NCBI GenBank assembly: GCA_030529225.1
Contig: JAUMXH010000008.1
Coordinates: forward strand, 17,381 to 81,380
From: Bacillota bacterium
GTDB taxonomy: Bacteria > Bacillota > Clostridia > Peptostreptococcales > Acidaminobacteraceae
DNA: 64,000 nucleotides
Direction: 5' to 3'
This document shows positions 60,024 through 64,000 of this stretch, piece by piece. The position numbers were made by a program, and so were the translations under genes. The notes beneath the pieces were generated by a model, which saw nothing but the letters and a program-made list of their open reading frames with translations, was not told where the DNA came from and made no database searches. Every line of letters starts with the position of its first letter. The stretch's first letter is position 1.

Positions 60024-61221
60024 ATATTTCGTGCCGACAGAAGAAAGATACCCAATTATATCGTTGTTGTTTCTGCTCGTCATCGTTGTTTCAGCGGTAC
60101 CCGTGATAAGACTCAAGTTAATAGGCTCCCCTTTGATTGCTTTGCTCTATTGGGGAGCTGTTATTTTGCTGATAAAATTCTATTTTAAGTCCATCCACAC
60201 GCCCGGACGCTTTTCGGAGCACGCCATGGTCAAGGGCTATGCGATTACCGGCGCCCTGGTCTTTATCGGTGTGAACTTCATCGTCGGGGTCTTCACCGAG
60301 GCCTTGAAAGCCTCTCCCTACGATTTGTCGCCGGCCGGCATGTTGACGAACGTCGTGACCCTTTTTTCGGCCCTGTTTGCCAGGGAGATGATGCGCGCCT
60401 ACCTGATCGGGACCGCCTGGAGGTGTCTGAAGCGAAGGTATGCGGCCATCGTTTTCCTGACCGTGCTGATGGCGCTGAGCACGCTCAATTTTTCCAAGAT
60501 GTTGAGCATCAAAAACCTGGAGGAATTGGTCATCTTTTTGACCACCGATCTGGGAATTGCCTTCGCAAACAGCATCATAGCCTCAGTCCTGGCCTTTTAC
60601 GGGGGCGCTGCGGCATCCATCTTCTACCTCGGAATCATCGACGGATTCTACAAAGTGTTCCCGTTCATTCCGGAGTTGATCTGGCTTGCCAAGGGGGCGA
60701 TCGGAATCAGTTTTCCGATCATCTACTCGATGATGGTGCTCGAGAAATGTAAGACGCTCGCGGCTGAGAAGCGCATGGAGCAGCAGAAGAGCGAGTTCGG
60801 CTTTCTGTTTATGCTCTTTGTCAGCGTGATGCTCTCCTGGTTTAGCGTCGGCGTCTTTCCGGTCTATCCGTCCATCATCCTGACCGGAAGTATGGAGCCC
60901 GGGATTCGTCCGGGAGACATCGTTCTGATTCAAAAGATGCAGGAGGAAGAACAGATTTACGCGCTGCAAAAGGGCGACATTATAAATTTTGACAGGGAGG
61001 ATATTACCATCACCCACAGAATTGAGGAGGTAATCGAAGATGAAGCGGGCAATCGCAGTTTCCGAACCAAGGGCGACAACAACAAATCGGCGGACGAGCA
61101 GGTTGTGGACCCGAACGATGTGAACGGAATCGTGGTCAATGTCGTTCCGAAAATAGGAACTCCTATCGTGGCAATTAAGAAAATGGATGCAGTACCAACG
61201 GGGGTAGTTGATGATGAGTAA
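59998..61221 (+). CDS. sipW: SipW-type (ER-type) signal peptidase I with large N-terminal membrane domain
   Basis: 407 residues, about twice the length of Bacillus SipW. The first roughly 280 residues hold about eight hydrophobic helices with no recognised domain. The peptidase part begins near residue 280: catalytic Ser298 in TGSMEPGIRPGD and His340 in ITITHRIEEV, replacing the lysine of ordinary bacterial enzymes, then RTKGDNN and a C-terminal helix. The Ser-His form is the ER/archaeal/SipW class, which matures TasA-like proteins. GGGAGGAG precedes ATG 59998. It sits between its probable substrates. Confidence 0.88.
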   Translation: MAAQKQATRYFVPTEERYPIISLLFLLVIVVSAVPVIRLKLIGSPLIALLYWGAVILLIKFYFKSIHTPGRFSEHAMVKGYAITGALVFIGVNFIVGVFTEALKASPYDLSPAGMLTNVVTLFSALFAREMMRAYLIGTAWRCLKRRYAAIVFLTVLMALSTLNFSKMLSIKNLEELVIFLTTDLGIAFANSIIASVLAFYGGAAASIFYLGIIDGFYKVFPFIPELIWLAKGAIGISFPIIYSMMVLEKCKTLAAEKRMEQQKSEFGFLFMLFVSVMLSWFSVGVFPVYPSIILTGSMEPGIRPGDIVLIQKMQEEEQIYALQKGDIINFDREDITITHRIEEVIEDEAGNRSFRTKGDNNKSADEQVVDPNDVNGIVVNVVPKIGTPIVAIKKMDAVPTGVVDDE

Positions 61222-62527
61222 GGAAAAGAAAAGCAAGGCTCAAGAGGACAAGTCGCTTCAAGCGTCCAATATTGAAGAACTCTTAGACAGTTTTGAAAAG
61301 CAAAAAAATATGTCGGATCAAATCCAGGATCTCTCGCAATCGATCAACAAGGAGCTGGAAGCGGGCAGCGAGCAGGCGAGCGAGGAACGCGCGCAGGTCA
61401 TCGATGCCGGAAAGCGCGAGGAGGCTACGCCTGTCGAGGGTGCCGGAGAGGCCGGGAAAGCGCGCGGAAAGCGCAAGAAGTGGTCGATGAACAAAAAAGT
61501 TCGCTACGCCGTGATGATACTGGGCGTGATTTTGACCGTCGCCTGCGCCGCGATGGTCATTCTGAAGTCCTCGCCGAGCGAGAAAGAGGAGCGCCGCGTC
61601 CTGGCGAACTACAGCATCAAGACCGACGCGAGCTACCGCGTGCACCTCTTACCCAACGATTTGTTTGCGACGGAATGGATGGAGGAGAACCAGCTGTATT
61701 CGGCCCTCCTGACCGACTTTGTCGAAATCAATTTCCGCTCCAAATTGCAGAGCGCGGGAAAGGTCGATGTGAAGGGAGAATACAGTATTGTAGCGGTCTT
61801 TGAAGGCTTCCAGGAGAGAAAGGAAGAGAAAAAAATCATTTATGAGAGACGATACCCGATTGCGAGCGGAACGATAGAGGGCTTGAAAACGGAGAACTAC
61901 GCGATTGACGAGACGATGAAGGTCGATCCGAACTTTCACAGGGACTTTGCCGAAAAGGCCGAGAAAACCTTGGGCGGAAGCACTTCCAGAAACCTGTATG
62001 TTCTGTTTGAGGGCAAGTACCTGATTGGGGAGGAGGAGTACCCCTTCTCGTACAAGATTGAGATTCCGGTCAGCACCGAGAGTTACTACGGGGTGACCAA
62101 GCCGGAGGAAATCAGCGAAAACGGCGAATTGGTCGAAACCGAGACCGTCTCGATCAGCCCGCCGTTGCAGGACTATTTGATTTACCTGGCGGTCGGGATT
62201 TTGAGCCTTCTGGTCCTCATCTTTGTCAGCTTCTTTGTCAGAGCGAAGCAGGGCGATGAGATTTGGGCGGCGAGGATGACGCGTCTGATCAAGAAGTTCG
62301 GCAGCAGGATGATCTGCGTGGACAAGGTTCCGTCACAAGAGGGCTGCACCGTACTTAGACTCAAAGAGATGGCGAGCATGATCTCCCTCTCGGAGGAGCT
62401 CAGAGAGCCGGTCCTCTATTGTCTGGATGAAGACGCTCTTCCGCTGGACGGCAAATTCTACATCTTCAGCGGAGAATATATGTACCTCCTGCACTTTCCC
62501 AAACCGTCTACCACTTTAGAGGAATGA
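61211..62527 (+). CDS. DUF5305-like membrane protein
   Basis: About 438 residues. A charged cytoplasmic N-terminus (about 1-95, basic at its end) leads to helix 1 (about 100-120), an external beta-rich domain (about 130-315; YSIKTDASYRVHLLPN, FEGKYLIGEEEYPFSYKIEIPV), helix 2 (about 320-345) and a cytoplasmic C-terminal domain. This layout and the pattern of the external part match DUF5305 proteins found next to SipW genes in clostridia and archaea. The function is unknown; a scaffold or assembly role is inferred. The start overlaps the signal peptidase stop; ATG 61211 or 61214 is possible. Confidence 0.72.
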   Translation: MMSKEKKSKAQEDKSLQASNIEELLDSFEKQKNMSDQIQDLSQSINKELEAGSEQASEERAQVIDAGKREEATPVEGAGEAGKARGKRKKWSMNKKVRYAVMILGVILTVACAAMVILKSSPSEKEERRVLANYSIKTDASYRVHLLPNDLFATEWMEENQLYSALLTDFVEINFRSKLQSAGKVDVKGEYSIVAVFEGFQERKEEKKIIYERRYPIASGTIEGLKTENYAIDETMKVDPNFHRDFAEKAEKTLGGSTSRNLYVLFEGKYLIGEEEYPFSYKIEIPVSTESYYGVTKPEEISENGELVETETVSISPPLQDYLIYLAVGILSLLVLIFVSFFVRAKQGDEIWAARMTRLIKKFGSRMICVDKVPSQEGCTVLRLKEMASMISLSEELREPVLYCLDEDALPLDGKFYIFSGEYMYLLHFPKPSTTLEE

Positions 62528-62728
62528 CAAATAAACCTTAGACCCATACCGAATCCTCCTTTTTACCCAAGTATCCTTCCCGTTCCCGGGAAAAAATCGG
62601 TCCTAAATAGGTAAGAAAGAATCCTTCCAACGAGGCTTAACTTTTTTTCCCCGCCCCTTCATACTGGACTTAACAAAGAAGAAAACAGCGGGCAAAACAA
62701 AACGGATTTTTAATGAAGGAGGAAACAC
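62528..62728 (+). other. gap between the DUF5305-like gene and the TasA-like gene
   Basis: No gene. TTCCCG/CGGGAA (about 62577-62591) followed by AAAAAA, and a later T7 run, may hold a weak terminator or processing site. No clear promoter is seen, though a separate, stronger message for the major TasA-like protein would be expected. Confidence 0.35.
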
Positions 62729-63724
62729 ATGAAACGTACAGGTAAAAGATCTCTGATCGTAGGTATTTTGTCGTTGGCCCTGGTACTGGCGGCGACAGGC
62801 TATGCGTACTGGACAGATACGCTAAAAGTAAGCACTACAGCGTCAACCGGAAGCTTTGGAGTAAAGTTTGTTGACCTTGGACTGTATGCGCAATACGGCA
62901 ACGAAATCCTTCCGGGCGGATGGGCAATCGTAGACGGAATCAAGCACGGCGGAGACGACGGGTTTGTGAACGACGAATTCTTTATGAGAGGAACTTCGGA
63001 CTACAACGCAATCGCGAAGCCGGGAAGCATCGATCAATATAAAGAAGAAGCGAAGGGATACAACAAGATCGATTTCAAAGCGGAGCTGAAAGATGCGAAG
63101 CCTTTGGAAAAAGCGGTGGGTCCTTACACTCACGCGACTGCGAACGGCAGCGACGAGATCGTAATCGACATCGAGAGAATGTATCCGGGCTACGCACAGG
63201 CGTTCCGCTCAGACATCGTGAACATCGGTGACATCGCTGCGAAACTTTCCAACCTCAAGTTTGAAGTGACATCGGAAAGTGCCGCGAAAGGGGATGAGCT
63301 CGATATGATCGGTATCGCGGTTCTTGTAAACAGAGAACATTTTACTGCGAGCGGCGGAGACGAGGATTGCTTCAAGCTGGCGAAGGCTGTGAACGACCCC
63401 GCTCAGATATTCCAAGTTGGCGGCGTTGATTTTGTAAGGCTTTCAGCCCTTGACGGAATGGACTTCTCGGATGTCCTGGAGCACGATTTGCTCCTTGCCT
63501 CACCGGCATCAAGCAACAGAATGGATATCTTCCTGGCGGTTGCGATGGATCCGGACGCGAAGGGTGTATATACAACCGGTACAGCGGCGAACATCAATGT
63601 GAAAAACGATGATGCCGAATCGCAAGGAAAACTTGCCAAGGTCGTAATCAACCTATTGTGGGATCAGTTCAATGTGGGTAAAGATGCTGCGAACCCTAAC
63701 ATCTTGAAAAACCAAAATATGTAA
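62729..63724 (+). CDS. TasA/camelysin-like major secreted protein
   Basis: 331 residues. The signal region (LSLALVLAATGYAYWTDTLKVSTTASTGSFGVKF) is the classic TasA/camelysin/SipW-tag type. The mature domain has about 300 residues, with KAELKDAKPLEKAVGP, DIERMYPGYAQAFRSDIVNIGDIAAKLSNLKF (the late-TasA style paired with N-G-D strand ends) and VVINLLWDQFN near the end. Regular, biased codon use suggests high expression. AAGGAGG precedes the ATG. It is the likely main fibre or matrix subunit processed by the SipW-type enzyme upstream. Confidence 0.82.
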   Translation: MKRTGKRSLIVGILSLALVLAATGYAYWTDTLKVSTTASTGSFGVKFVDLGLYAQYGNEILPGGWAIVDGIKHGGDDGFVNDEFFMRGTSDYNAIAKPGSIDQYKEEAKGYNKIDFKAELKDAKPLEKAVGPYTHATANGSDEIVIDIERMYPGYAQAFRSDIVNIGDIAAKLSNLKFEVTSESAAKGDELDMIGIAVLVNREHFTASGGDEDCFKLAKAVNDPAQIFQVGGVDFVRLSALDGMDFSDVLEHDLLLASPASSNRMDIFLAVAMDPDAKGVYTTGTAANINVKNDDAESQGKLAKVVINLLWDQFNVGKDAANPNILKNQNM

Positions 63725-63740
63725 GATAAAACTTAGCCGG

Positions 63741-63797
63741 ACCACTTAGGTGGTAAGGATGCCGGTTCCAATCGATCCCATAAACGGTTGGAACCGG
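63741..63797 (+). promoter_or_regulatory. two hairpins in the 3' region of the TasA-like gene
   Basis: ACCAC-CTTAG-type palindrome ACCACTTAGGTGGT (63741-63754), then a perfect 10-bp stem CCGGTTCCAA (63762-63771) with TTGGAACCGG (63788-63797). No T run follows; likely 3' message stabilisers ahead of the real terminator. Confidence 0.55.
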
Positions 63798-63803
63798 GTT
63801 CTA

Positions 63804-63836
63804 AAAAAAGACCGCTACTTGATAGCGGTTTTTTTG
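63804..63836 (+). terminator. terminator of the TasA-like gene
   Basis: ACCGCTA (63811-63817) pairs with TAGCGGT (63823-63829), followed by seven T and preceded by seven A. Confidence 0.92.
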
Positions 63837-64000
63837 TGTTCCCATCCCGGAGGAGAAGCACAGCGGATGCGGCCCCGTCTTGCTTCCTGCAGGCAGGGTG
63901 AAAAATGCACCTACTACTTTAGAGGTATCCCTTTTGCTACCGGTGGTAGTTTCCTTACACCTAAGGTTAAAGCAAGTTTGAACAAAAAGGGTAAGGCAAA
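63837..64000. other. end of window, no gene seen
   Basis: Non-coding as far as visible. It contains a CTACC-GG-TGGTAG hairpin (63937-63949) and ACCTAAGG (63961-63968), which echoes the CTTAGGT palindrome at 63745. It may be the leader of a further gene beyond the edge. Confidence 0.3.

Noticed and set aside
62509..63930. Repeat between ACCACTTTAGAGG (about 62511) and ACTACTTTAGAGG (about 63911)
   Set aside because: A single short match, one copy being inside a coding region; most likely chance.
1..64000. CRISPR array, prophage or insertion sequence
   Set aside because: No regularly spaced repeats, no phage structural or integrase genes, and no transposase were seen. The only multi-copy element is the agr module.

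Overview
The window reads as chromosomal DNA of a low-to-mid GC Gram-positive anaerobe (Bacillota, Clostridia/Tissierellia-like). Support comes from strong AGGAGG-type ribosome binding sites, the Bacillus-like gene orders yaaO-holB-ricT-trmN6, yybS-gdpP-rplI-dnaB and infC-rpmI-rplT, class III anaerobic ribonucleotide reductase, a K+-dependent membrane pyrophosphatase, an agr-type peptide quorum-sensing locus, and SipW/TasA-type matrix genes. A tRNA-Sec gene (41002-41098, minus strand) shows that the organism very probably makes selenoproteins. I cannot name genus or species.

Layout. 1-6.2 kb: end of an unknown gene, a VanY-like carboxypeptidase, dCMP deaminase, three tRNAs (Val, Leu, Gly), carbamate kinase, SecG, membrane pyrophosphatase and an ICMT-like membrane methyltransferase. 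6.2-10.3 kb: a small membrane protein followed by the yaaO-like/holB/ricT/trmN6 operon. 10.3-13.1 kb: a copper module with CopA, two tiny membrane proteins and a CopZ-type metallochaperone whose first metal-binding cysteine codon is an in-frame TGA, so very probably a selenoprotein. 13.2-19.1 kb: an S-layer-homology protein, infC-rpmI-rplT with a regulated leader and an ATT start, and a GH18 lipoprotein. 19.1-28.4 kb (minus strand): an EF-G-like GTPase, a PP2C phosphatase/TerY-type vWA/kinase triad, a stalk-domain protein and nrdD-nrdG.

28.7-34.3 kb: yybS-like, gdpP, rplI, dnaB and an acetyltransferase. 34.3-40.6 kb: a rearranged, AT-rich agr locus. AgrA-like regulator and AgrC-like kinase (frameshifted) are followed by three copies of a terminator-plus-promoter module. 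Each copy carries a pair of TTTCAACAT sites exactly 21 bp apart just upstream of a -35 box, the geometry of LytTR-regulator sites. The modules precede (1) a probable AgrD pheromone precursor, a secreted amidase-domain protein and a membrane protein, (2) a decayed agrD copy, a small membrane protein and a stalk-domain paralogue, and (3) agrB. 41-52.7 kb: selC, pyruvate carboxylase, an oligopeptide ABC transporter (oppABCDF) and an Xaa-Pro aminopeptidase, which together suggest peptide catabolism.

52.9-63.8 kb: two two-component systems (a hybrid kinase with HPt plus a LuxR-type regulator, and a NarL-type pair), then a five-gene matrix/pilus-like cluster. That cluster has three SipW-substrate-like secreted proteins, an ER-type (SipW) signal peptidase fused to a large membrane domain, and a DUF5305-like membrane protein. 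The most novel-looking items are the Sec-containing CopZ, the triplicated agr promoter module with its putative new autoinducer, and the regulator-SipW-TasA-like cluster.
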